Made by a program: the position numbers and the translations under genes | Source of the DNA: DATLBY01 sp035526665 | Lineage (GTDB): Bacteria > Acidobacteriota > Terriglobia > Bryobacterales > Bryobacteraceae | DNA length: 8,431 nucleotides | Assembly (NCBI GenBank): GCA_035526665.1 | Contig: DATLBY010000307.1 | Coordinates: forward strand, 1 to 8,431 | Direction of reading: 5' to 3' | Part shown: in pieces, positions 1 through 6,625 of the stretch | How positions within the stretch are numbered: position 1 is the first letter of the stretch | Layout: every line of letters starts with the position of its first letter | The notes under the pieces: generated by a model | Databases searched by the model: none | Told to the model about the DNA's origin: nothing | What the model saw: only the letters and a program-made list of their open reading frames with translations

Positions 1-156
1 GAAAGTCCGGTTCATCTTAACGACCTGCATGCGACGATTCTCGGTCTGCTCGGACTGGATCACACCAAGCTGACGTATCATTACCTTGGCCGCGATTTCC
101 GGCTTACGGATGTAGGCGGTAAGACAGACTTGATGCACCAACTCAGAAAGGCTTAA
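1..156 (+). CDS. DUF1501 domain-containing protein, C-terminal end (partial)
   Basis: The first frame is open from the window edge to a TAA at 154-156 and gives 51 residues. The stretch beginning HLNDLHATILGLLGLDH and continuing to KLTYHYLGRDFRLTDVGG matches the conserved C-terminus of DUF1501 proteins, a sulfatase/alkaline-phosphatase-fold family common in Acidobacteria, Planctomycetes and Verrucomicrobia. These proteins are often exported by the Tat route and are frequently encoded beside DUF1549/DUF1553 (cytochrome-like) proteins. Their biochemical role is not settled. The N-terminus, any Tat signal and the metal-binding residues lie outside the window, so activity cannot be judged. The next gene begins 23 bases downstream on the same strand, so co-transcription is possible. 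The family call is fairly secure because the motif is diagnostic; the function is unknown. Confidence 0.85.
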   Translation, partial: ESPVHLNDLHATILGLLGLDHTKLTYHYLGRDFRLTDVGGKTDLMHQLRKA

Positions 157-167
157 TCCCGAATTCT

Positions 168-172
168 GGAGA
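168..172 (+). promoter_or_regulatory. Ribosome binding site deciding the start of the DUF4440 gene
   Basis: GGAGA at 168-172 lies 1 base before an ATG at 174 but 7 bases before a second in-frame ATG at 180. Normal Shine-Dalgarno spacing therefore favours 180 as the real start. The 174 start would only add Met-Phe to the signal peptide. Confidence 0.6.
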
Positions 173-179
173 CATGTTC

Positions 180-596
180 ATGCGCTTTATTCTTATTAAT
201 TCTCTTCTGCTCCTGACCGCGATGTATTCTCTGGCTGCCGATCCCGCCGCTGTACAGGACGCGGCGCGGGGCTGGACTACGGCCGCGGTGAAACAGGATG
301 CCGAGGGTCTGAAGCGATATCTAGCCGATGATCTGCAATATGCTCACGCCGGGGGGCACAGGCAGAACAAAGAAGAGTACATCAGCGCTGTAACGAAAGG
401 TCCCGCAAAATACGAATCCCTTACGTTCAGTGATGTAACTGTCCGCTTTTACGGAAACGCAGCCGTTTTGACAGGCTTTGTTGATGTAAAGATGCCGGGC
501 CAGGATTCGTTCCGAGTGCGTACGCTACAGGTGTATACCGAGCGGGACGGTCACTGGCAGATGGCTGCTCACCAATCCACCCGAACGAATCGATAA
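180..596 (+). CDS. Secreted DUF4440 / SnoaL-like (NTF2-fold) protein
   Basis: The protein has 138 residues from the ATG at 180 (an in-frame ATG at 174 is the alternative). Residues 1 to about 19 (MRFILINSLLLLTAMYSLA) form a typical Sec signal peptide with cleavage near SLA-A. The mature part matches the DUF4440 pattern: an early Trp in ARGWTTAAVKQDAEGL, then a loop ADDLQYAHAGGHRQNKEEYI, a strand pair around YESLTFSDVTVRFYGNAAVL, and a terminal RDGHWQMAAHQSTR. DUF4440 domains adopt the cone-shaped NTF2-like fold, which serves as small-molecule binding protein or, in some relatives, as isomerase. No catalytic assignment can be made here. Length is normal for a stand-alone domain. It follows the DUF1501 gene closely and is likely read from the same transcript. 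A periplasmic location is inferred from the signal peptide. Confidence 0.85.
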   Translation: MRFILINSLLLLTAMYSLAADPAAVQDAARGWTTAAVKQDAEGLKRYLADDLQYAHAGGHRQNKEEYISAVTKGPAKYESLTFSDVTVRFYGNAAVLTGFVDVKMPGQDSFRVRTLQVYTERDGHWQMAAHQSTRTNR

Positions 597-638
597 GAAA
601 AAATAAAAGCGCTTCTTCTTCTCGCAGATCGGCGCATT

Positions 639-649
639 TATGATAGACT
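639..649 (+). promoter_or_regulatory. Weak promoter candidate upstream of the TonB receptor gene
   Basis: In the 123-base gap before the receptor gene, TATGAT at 639-644 resembles a sigma-70 -10 box, and the overlapping TAGACT at 644-649 is an alternative. No good -35 box lies 16-18 bases upstream (TTCTTC at 616-621 matches poorly). The local AT-richness compared with the neighbouring coding DNA and the gap between genes support a promoter somewhere here, but the exact element is uncertain. Confidence 0.25.
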
Positions 650-703
650 AATCGCGATTTCAAGCCACAACTGTCCATGTACAATTTAGGCCCGGCCTGT
701 GGC

Positions 704-718
704 GGACCCGGGAGGTCC
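704..718 (+). promoter_or_regulatory. Shine-Dalgarno site inside a short GC-rich hairpin
   Basis: GGACC (704-708) can pair with GGTCC (714-718) around the five-base loop CGGGA (709-713). The Shine-Dalgarno sequence GGGAGG (710-715) lies in this loop and the 3' arm, 4 bases before the ATG at 720. The Shine-Dalgarno identity is well supported and picks 720 over an in-frame GTG at 699. Masking of the site by the hairpin is only a possibility, since the stem has five pairs. Confidence 0.45.
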
Positions 719-719
719 C

Positions 720-3548
720 ATGTTTTGCAAATTTGTGTGGCTTGTTGCCACCGCGATCTTAGTTCTTAATCTTCCGACGACGGCTCAGGAGGCGCGAGGC
801 ACCCTGCTGGGCCGTGTCTCCGATAAGTCAGATGCCGTCATCGCAGGCGCGAACGTCCGGGCGACAAACCTGGATACCGGAGTTCAGTTCAGTTCCGTAA
901 CGAATAAAAGCGGCGATTACATCTTCCCCCTGCTGCTGCCGGGCACTTATTCCGTCACGTTGGATCATTCTGGCTTCAAGACCTACACGCGCACCGGGAT
1001 CGCGGTTCGAGTGAACGATCAAGTGGCGATTAACGTGGAAATGGAGTTAGGCCAATCTACCCAAACGGTCAACGTCACTGCCGAAACGCCGCTACTCGAC
1101 ACCTCGTCGGCTTCTATCGGCTACGTCGTCGACAGCCGGACGATTCTCGAACTTCCGTTAAAGGACGGCATGGTGCTGACCATGGCGACACTGGCGCCTG
1201 GAGTGATCTTCACTCCCGAGTCGGCCGGCTACGTCAGACCCTTCGATACAAGTTCACCGTCCACGATGTCCATTGACGGGACCAGATCCGGCAGCAACCA
1301 GTTCATGATGGACGGGGCGCCGAACATGCAAGGTTCACAAGTGGCCTACTCGCCGCCGCCCGGCGTGGTGGAAGAGTTCAAAGTGCAGGCGGCAACCTTC
1401 GACGCCAGTTCCGGCTTCATGGGCGGGGCGTCCATCAACATGAGCCTGAAGTCCGGCACAAATGGCCTGCACGGTCAGGTTTACTACTTCATGCAGAATC
1501 CCGTGCTGAATGCGAATAAGTATTTCCGCCTGGCAGTGGGAAAGCCCCAGTTCCGTCTGTACCGCTGGGGTGGCAGCATCAGTGGGCCAGTGGAGATACC
1601 GAAGCTCTACCACGGCCACAACCGTACGTTTTTTATGTATGGGTACGAGGGTATCTGGAGCTTCGATCCCTCACCCTGGGTGGTGGAGGGAGTGCCGACG
1701 GCGGCCATGAGACAGGGAGATTTCTCCAGCCTGCTGGCCCTGGGTTCGCGTTATCAGATTTATGACCCGTACTCCATCACGGCGGCAGGTGGTGGCCGGT
1801 TCAGCCGGGCGCCGCTGGCAGGGAACATCATCCCGGCCAGCCGCATCAATCCGGCAGCGAGAGCCATTGCTTCGCTGTGGGATTCGCCCAATCAGGCAGG
1901 GACGGTGGACGGCACCAACAATTATCAGAAGGGCAAGAATGCGCAGGACACCTATTGGAATCACATCGTCCGCATCGATCACAATATATCGGACAAACAG
2001 CGGTTCTATGTTCGCACAAATTTCACCGACCTTCAGCGGCCGGAAAACATCCGGCATAATCTGGCGGTGGGGGACAACTTCTACCGGTACAACAAGGGCT
2101 TCGCAGTCGATCACGTGTACACGTTTTCTCCACGCTGGTTCCTGAATACGCGTTACACGCTCACGCGGTTTATCACTGGAAATCAGGCCTACCAGGACGC
2201 ATGGGATCTGGCGGGGGCCGGTTTCTCGCAGGAATTCCTCAAGCAAGTGAAAGGCGTGGATCCCCGCTATGTGAAGCTCCCGAACATCAACGTGTCGGGT
2301 TACTCAAGTCTGGGTGGTCTCAGCCCCACGAACAACGTGGCCACCGACATTCATGAGCTTGCGGCCAATATCACGACCGTAGCCGGCGCGCACACGCTGC
2401 GCTACGGATTGGCATGGCGATCCTACCGGCGCAACAGTTTCAACCTGGGTAACTCGTCGGGCCTGCTCAACTTCGATACCACCTGGACCCGCGGCCCGCT
2501 CGACAACTCGCCAGGCGCGCCCATGGGTCAGAGTTTCGCGGCGTTTCTGTATGGTCTGCCCGGAAGCGGCAACTTCCCAATTAGTGATTCATATGCGGAA
2601 CAATCCACCGTTCCCGCTCTTTATTTCCAGAATGACTGGAAAGTGAGCCGAAACCTGACGCTCAGCCTTGGCCTGCGATACGAGCGGCCGTCGCCAGTCA
2701 CAGAACGTTATAACCGGAGTATTCGCGGCTTCGACGCGAATGCAGTCAGTCCGATCGCGGCGCAGGTGTTGGCCAATTATGCCAGGAATCCGATCGCCGA
2801 AGTTCCGCTCAGCCAGTTCCGTGTGGCCGGAGGACTCACTTTCGCAGGAGTGAACGGCCAGCCGAGAACGCTCTGGAAGACCGATCAAAATCTTTTCATG
2901 CCGCGACTGGGCTTCGCCTACTCGTTTAACCCAAAAACGGTTATCCGGGGGGGATATGGGATCTTCTTCGATGCTCTGGGCGTGACAAACGTACACGTTA
3001 ATCAGACCGGCTTCAGTCAGTCGACGGATCTCGTGCCATCGCTGGACAACGGGCTGACTTATGCGGCGAGCCTATCGAATCCGTTTCCAGGAGGCTTTCT
3101 GCCCCCAGCGGGCGCGGCCGGCGGCTTGGCGACCAACCTGGGTCAAGGGATTAGCTTCTTCGACGAAAATACGACCTCTTCGTACATGCAGCGCTGGCAG
3201 TTTGCGGTTCAGCGCGAACTCGTTCACAGCAGCCTGGTGGAATTGTCATATGTGGGCAATCGCGGAACCAGGATGCAGGTGAGCAGGGATCTGAATCCGA
3301 TTCCGAATCAGTATCTGAGTACGCTCAACGTACGCGACAACAATGTAATTAACTTCCTGGGGGCACAAGTGACGAATCCATTTTATCCGTTGCTGCCCAA
3401 GACGGCGTTAGCGTCCACCACTGTCTCTCGTGCCCAGCTATTGCGCCCTACCCGCAGTTCAGCGGCATTAGCGCTAATCAAAACATCGGCTACTCCTGGT
3501 ACCACTCCATGCAAGCTCGTTTCGAGAAGCGATTTTCAAAGGGTCTGA
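720..3548 (+). CDS. TonB-dependent receptor, Oar-like, N-terminal part (frameshifted)
   Basis: This frame encodes 942 residues of a large outer-membrane receptor. The ATG at 720 follows GGGAGG and starts a signal peptide (MFCKFVWLVATAILVLNLPTTAQ, cleavage near TTA-Q). Residues of about 27-110, beginning GTLLGRVSDKSDAVIAGANV, form a carboxypeptidase-regulatory-like beta-sandwich. A plug-like region follows at about 115-250, with SIDGTRSGSNQFMMDGAPN and VVEEFKVQAATFDASSGFMG. The rest is beta-barrel sequence, for example NDWKVSRNLTLSLGLRYERP, VIRGGYGIFFDALG and MQRWQFAVQRELV. This architecture is typical of the many large receptors in acidobacterial genomes, thought to move oligosaccharides or peptides across the outer membrane with TonB energy. 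Homologous sequence stops near residue 909 (LLRP); after that the frame reads unrelated residues to a TGA at 3546-3548, while the receptor continues in another frame. The intact product would have about 1153 residues. The ligand cannot be read from the sequence. Confidence 0.9.
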   Translation: MFCKFVWLVATAILVLNLPTTAQEARGTLLGRVSDKSDAVIAGANVRATNLDTGVQFSSVTNKSGDYIFPLLLPGTYSVTLDHSGFKTYTRTGIAVRVNDQVAINVEMELGQSTQTVNVTAETPLLDTSSASIGYVVDSRTILELPLKDGMVLTMATLAPGVIFTPESAGYVRPFDTSSPSTMSIDGTRSGSNQFMMDGAPNMQGSQVAYSPPPGVVEEFKVQAATFDASSGFMGGASINMSLKSGTNGLHGQVYYFMQNPVLNANKYFRLAVGKPQFRLYRWGGSISGPVEIPKLYHGHNRTFFMYGYEGIWSFDPSPWVVEGVPTAAMRQGDFSSLLALGSRYQIYDPYSITAAGGGRFSRAPLAGNIIPASRINPAARAIASLWDSPNQAGTVDGTNNYQKGKNAQDTYWNHIVRIDHNISDKQRFYVRTNFTDLQRPENIRHNLAVGDNFYRYNKGFAVDHVYTFSPRWFLNTRYTLTRFITGNQAYQDAWDLAGAGFSQEFLKQVKGVDPRYVKLPNINVSGYSSLGGLSPTNNVATDIHELAANITTVAGAHTLRYGLAWRSYRRNSFNLGNSSGLLNFDTTWTRGPLDNSPGAPMGQSFAAFLYGLPGSGNFPISDSYAEQSTVPALYFQNDWKVSRNLTLSLGLRYERPSPVTERYNRSIRGFDANAVSPIAAQVLANYARNPIAEVPLSQFRVAGGLTFAGVNGQPRTLWKTDQNLFMPRLGFAYSFNPKTVIRGGYGIFFDALGVTNVHVNQTGFSQSTDLVPSLDNGLTYAASLSNPFPGGFLPPAGAAGGLATNLGQGISFFDENTTSSYMQRWQFAVQRELVHSSLVELSYVGNRGTRMQVSRDLNPIPNQYLSTLNVRDNNVINFLGAQVTNPFYPLLPKTALASTTVSRAQLLRPTRSSAALALIKTSATPGTTPCKLVSRSDFQRV
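3446..3449 (+). other. One-base deletion (frameshift) in the TonB receptor gene
   Basis: Up to 3446-3448 (a CCC run) the first frame reads SRAQLLRP. From 3449 the frame beginning TAC reads YPQFSGISANQNIGYSWYHS, which is the natural continuation in this family. Joining the two requires one extra base at this point, so one base has been lost. There is no X-XXY-YYZ slippery heptamer here, so programmed -1 frameshifting is unlikely. A sequencing or assembly error at the C run, or a true inactivating deletion, are the likely causes. Confidence 0.85.
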
Positions 3549-4180
3549 ATTCATCGCTGTCGTACACTTGGTCAAAAACGATGGAGGCCCTATCGTACCT
3601 AAACCCGGGCGATCCACGGCTGGAAGAAGTAATCTCCACTCAGGACCGGGCTCACCGTCTCGCAGTGACGTGGTTGTACGAATTACCCTTCGGACGCGGC
3701 AAGGCGATCGGCAATGTATCGAACCGGATCGTGTCTTACGCAATCAGCGGATGGCAGCTGCAGGGCATCTATACACTGCAAAGTGGAGCTCCGCTCGGAT
3801 TTGGAAATGTCTTCTTCTATGGCAACCTGAAAGACATTCGTCTGCCCAGCGACCAGCGCAACGTGAACCGCTGGTTCAACACGGATGCAGGTTTCGAACG
3901 CGACACCCAAAAGCAGCCAGGTTCCAACCTGCGCACACTTTCCTCTCGATTTGGGGGAATACGCGCCGACGGGCCCAATAACTGGGATGTTTCGATGATC
4001 AAGAATACCCAGATCACGGAGCGGACAAAACTCCAGTTTCGTGCCGAGGCCATCAACTTTATGAATCATCCGCAGTTTACTGCGCCGAATACCACGCCGA
4101 GCAGCACCGCCTTTGGCACGGTCACAGGCGAGTTTGCCTGGCCGCGTGTGATCCAGTTTGGCATGAAAGTCCTGTTTTAA
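3509..4180 (+). CDS. TonB-dependent receptor, C-terminal part (downstream of frameshift)
   Basis: This is the end of the same outer-membrane receptor gene in the shifted frame. Related sequence begins at 3449, well before the first ATG at 3509, so the ATG is an internal Met (of HSMQARFEKRF) rather than a true start, and no ribosome binding site precedes it. The 223 residues contain typical distal barrel strands: LNSSLSYTWSKTMEALSYLN, then DRAHRLAVTWLYELPFGRGK, ISGWQLQGIYTLQSGAPLGF, and TKLQFRAEAINFMNHPQFTA. The protein ends in GMKVLF; a terminal Phe is the usual recognition signal for the BAM outer-membrane assembly machinery, so the true C-terminus is intact. On its own this fragment would have no signal peptide or plug and should be non-functional. 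It makes sense only as part of the approximately 1153-residue receptor. A probable terminator follows 33 bases after the stop. Confidence 0.85.
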   Translation: MQARFEKRFSKGLNSSLSYTWSKTMEALSYLNPGDPRLEEVISTQDRAHRLAVTWLYELPFGRGKAIGNVSNRIVSYAISGWQLQGIYTLQSGAPLGFGNVFFYGNLKDIRLPSDQRNVNRWFNTDAGFERDTQKQPGSNLRTLSSRFGGIRADGPNNWDVSMIKNTQITERTKLQFRAEAINFMNHPQFTAPNTTPSSTAFGTVTGEFAWPRVIQFGMKVLF

Positions 4181-4213
4181 CTTCGCATCTGCACTGCACG
4201 GGCTTCCTAATCC

Positions 4214-4243
4214 AGGGCAGCCCCGCTGCTCTTGCTGTTTTTA
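4214..4243 (+). terminator. Probable rho-independent terminator after the receptor gene
   Basis: AGGGCAGC (4214-4221) pairs with GCTGCTCT (4225-4232) over eight pairs with one G-T wobble, closing a CCC loop. After a short TGCTG it is followed by five T residues at 4238-4242. It sits 33 bases after the receptor stop codon and before the glycosidase genes, so it likely separates two transcripts. The T-run is offset by five bases from the stem, which weakens the call. Confidence 0.5.
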
Positions 4244-4276
4244 TCGAATCCAGGCCGTAAACACCCTTGTGACAAA

Positions 4277-6613
4277 ATGACGATAATGTTCAGTTCAATT
4301 TCCCCGGCCGGCTCACTTCGTGCCGCCTGTTTTCTTCTCACGCTCCTTTGGCGCGTCGATGGTGCGCCCTCGCCGCTGTTTGCCCGGGGCTATGCAGTGG
4401 TACCGAATCCGCAGCGCGTTTCGCTGGCTGAGGCAGAGCTGGAGTTTGGCCCATCCTGGCGAGTCGAAACGTCGGGAACGGTGGACGAGAAAATGCGGTC
4501 GCTGCTGAACGAGGAACTGATCGGGCGTCACAAACTTTCGGCCGGGACTTCGGGCGGAGCTACCCTGGTCCGCTTGGAACTGCGGCCAAACTCAGTCGAG
4601 TCCGGTGCAGCGTTGGACCGGGATCGGAAGGCAATCGCCGCACAGGCGTACCGGATCCAAACACAGCCGGGCTCGGTGACCATCACCGCCAATGCATCGG
4701 CCGGGCTGTTCTACGGCATCGAGACGCTGGCCCAATTGTTGAAGCCCTCGGCCGGCAAGCTATGGCTACCCCAGGGGGAAATAACTGACTGGCCCGACCT
4801 GCAAAGACGCCATATCTATTGGGATGACGCGCACCATCTGGATCGTCCAGAGGCTCTGAAGCGCGCTATCCGGCAGGCTGCGTTTTTCAAAATTAACGGT
4901 TTTGTACTGAAGCTGGAAGGTCATTTCCAATATCAGCACGCACCGGCGGTCATCGAGCCGTATGCCCTGACCGCCGCCCAGTTTCAGGAGTTGACCGATT
5001 ACGGCTTGCGCTACCACGTTCAGGTGATTCCTTACCTGGATGCTCCGGCGCATATCGCGTTCATTCTCAAGCACCCAGAGTATCAGCGGCTGCGCGCGTT
5101 TCCGGATAGTAACTACGAGCTGTGCGCCACCAATCCCGATTCCTACAAGTTACTTGAAGGCATGTTTCAGGATCTGCTGGACGCAAATCGCGGCGTTGAC
5201 TACGTCTATCTGTCCACTGATGAAGCCTATTACATCGGTTGGGCAAACAACGCGCAGTGCAATGAGAAGTCGGCCGCGGACACCTATGGCAGCCGGGGAA
5301 AACTCCTGGCGGAGTTTGTGACCAAGACCGGCGGTTATCTGCACAATCGGGGCCGTAAGGTGGTGTTTTGGGGCGAATATCCCCTCAAACCGGGCGATAT
5401 TGCGTCCCTGCCGCCGTTTCTCATCAACGGCGAGGTGTACATGCCCGAATACGACAAGCTTTTCCGGCAACGCGGCATTCGCCAGATGATCTATACGGCC
5501 ACCCAGGGCGAGGAGGGAGTATTTCCCGACTATTACCCGCTGCCCGCATCCCGCCGGCTCCACTCCGATCGTGAAAGAGTGGGCCGCGGGCAGGAGGTTT
5601 TTGAAAAGATTTCGTTCGATCAATCGCGCGGTGTTGCCGATTTGCACGGGGCCATCGTGGCGGGTTGGGGCGACGCGGGCCAGCATTCAGAGGACTTCTG
5701 GCTCGGTTATGCCACCGGGATGGCGGCGGCATGGCATCCCGGGTCAACCGATTCACGCGAGCTGATTGCGGCCTTCTTCCCACTGTTCTATGGCTGGACT
5801 GCCGATAGGATGGACCGGGCCTATCAGTTGCTCAGTTATCAGGCGCAGTTCTGGAGCGACAGCTGGGAACGCGTCGAATCTAAAACCCTAAAACCAATCT
5901 GGGGAAATTCCAATCGTATTTATACGCCGCCGCACCCAAGGCAGGAGCAGTCATTAACTCTACCCGCTGTGCTCGGCGAAGAATTGAAGCACAGTGCGTC
6001 CTGGAACGAGGCAAATGGGCAGCGTCTTCAACTGGCCGCTCAGTTCCTGAACGAGAGTGACGAGCTAATCGCTATTTTGAACGGCAATCTCCTGCGGGCA
6101 GAACGGAATCAATACAACGTAGAGGTAATGCTCTCGAATGCGCTTCTTTGCCGGCAAAATGTCGCTTTTTTACTAACGCTGGGGCGGATCGACAAACAGT
6201 TGGGAACGGCTGCCACCGAAGCGGGCGCGGGCCGTGCCAAGCAAGCTGTTGCCGCCGTTGACAGCGCGTTAGACGCGTTGCGTGGAGCTCGCGATGAGCG
6301 CAATCAGACTATGGCCGGGTTGACTGAGACCTGGTATAAAAGCTGGTATCCCCGGGTGGCCGAGGCCAACGGCCGGCGCCTGCTGCACGAACTGGATGAC
6401 GTGAAGGACCACCCGGGTGACCGGACTGTGGACCTGAGTTACCTGGTGCTCCGGCAACTTCAACTGCCCGTCGCGGATTGGGCGGCGCAACTGGAGAGCG
6501 CACGGAACCGGTATGCAGCCGCGCACAACCTGCCGGAGCGCAACCAGCCGCTGAACTGGACCGACATGAAGGCAGCCAAGCTGCTGGTAACCACTCCGCC
6601 GAGCCTCGAATAG
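4277..6613 (+). CDS. Exported GH20-type beta-N-acetylhexosaminidase with helical C-terminal extension
   Basis: The protein has 778 residues from the ATG at 4277; the ATG at 4286 is equally possible, and neither has a clear Shine-Dalgarno site. The upstream TTG at 4232 lies in the terminator and is rejected. A hydrophobic segment (AACFLLTLLW) suggests a signal peptide cut near VDGA. Residues of about 124-155, AYRIQTQPGSVTITANASAG then LFYGIETLAQLL, are the classic GH20b N-terminal domain. The barrel follows with ITDWPDLQRRHIYWDDAHH, KINGFVLKLE and YHVQVIPYLDAPAH. VYLSTDEAYY carries the Asp315-Glu316 pair expected for GH20: Asp orients the substrate acetamido group and Glu is acid/base. GH20 enzymes release terminal GlcNAc or GalNAc by substrate-assisted catalysis. 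The usual GGDE is STDE here, and the late barrel has AGWGDAGQHSEDFW (Trp464). Residues of about 515-778 are mostly helical, charged and unrecognised. The next gene starts 12 bases after the stop. Family membership is confident; exact specificity is not. Confidence 0.85.
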   Translation: MTIMFSSISPAGSLRAACFLLTLLWRVDGAPSPLFARGYAVVPNPQRVSLAEAELEFGPSWRVETSGTVDEKMRSLLNEELIGRHKLSAGTSGGATLVRLELRPNSVESGAALDRDRKAIAAQAYRIQTQPGSVTITANASAGLFYGIETLAQLLKPSAGKLWLPQGEITDWPDLQRRHIYWDDAHHLDRPEALKRAIRQAAFFKINGFVLKLEGHFQYQHAPAVIEPYALTAAQFQELTDYGLRYHVQVIPYLDAPAHIAFILKHPEYQRLRAFPDSNYELCATNPDSYKLLEGMFQDLLDANRGVDYVYLSTDEAYYIGWANNAQCNEKSAADTYGSRGKLLAEFVTKTGGYLHNRGRKVVFWGEYPLKPGDIASLPPFLINGEVYMPEYDKLFRQRGIRQMIYTATQGEEGVFPDYYPLPASRRLHSDRERVGRGQEVFEKISFDQSRGVADLHGAIVAGWGDAGQHSEDFWLGYATGMAAAWHPGSTDSRELIAAFFPLFYGWTADRMDRAYQLLSYQAQFWSDSWERVESKTLKPIWGNSNRIYTPPHPRQEQSLTLPAVLGEELKHSASWNEANGQRLQLAAQFLNESDELIAILNGNLLRAERNQYNVEVMLSNALLCRQNVAFLLTLGRIDKQLGTAATEAGAGRAKQAVAAVDSALDALRGARDERNQTMAGLTETWYKSWYPRVAEANGRRLLHELDDVKDHPGDRTVDLSYLVLRQLQLPVADWAAQLESARNRYAAAHNLPERNQPLNWTDMKAAKLLVTTPPSLE

Positions 6614-6625
6614 AATCGATTTCCT

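Noticed and set aside
607..614. AAGCGCTT palindrome as a terminator of the DUF4440 gene
   Set aside because: Only an eight-base self-complementary sequence with no loop and no T-run after it; it cannot form a useful terminator hairpin.
699..719. GTG start at 699 for the TonB receptor
   Set aside because: It would add seven residues (including two Pro and an Asp) before the signal peptide and place the Shine-Dalgarno site inside the coding region; the ATG at 720 is correctly placed after GGGAGG.
1671..2246. Antisense open frame of 191 codons inside the receptor gene
   Set aside because: It lies opposite clear receptor barrel coding sequence, its composition is that of a shadow frame, and no family motif is seen. 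The same applies to the reverse frames at 5150-5686 and 7499-8062.
3440..3455. Programmed -1 ribosomal frameshift to join the two receptor frames
   Set aside because: The sequence at the junction (TTG CGC CCT ACC) contains no X-XXY-YYZ slippery heptamer, and programmed frameshifting is not known for this receptor family; a plain one-base deletion or sequencing error is simpler.
4232..4276. Extended N-terminus of the GH20 protein from a TTG at 4232
   Set aside because: The TTG lies in the 3' arm of the terminator stem, has no ribosome binding site, and would put a hydrophilic segment (NPGRKHPCDK) before the signal peptide.
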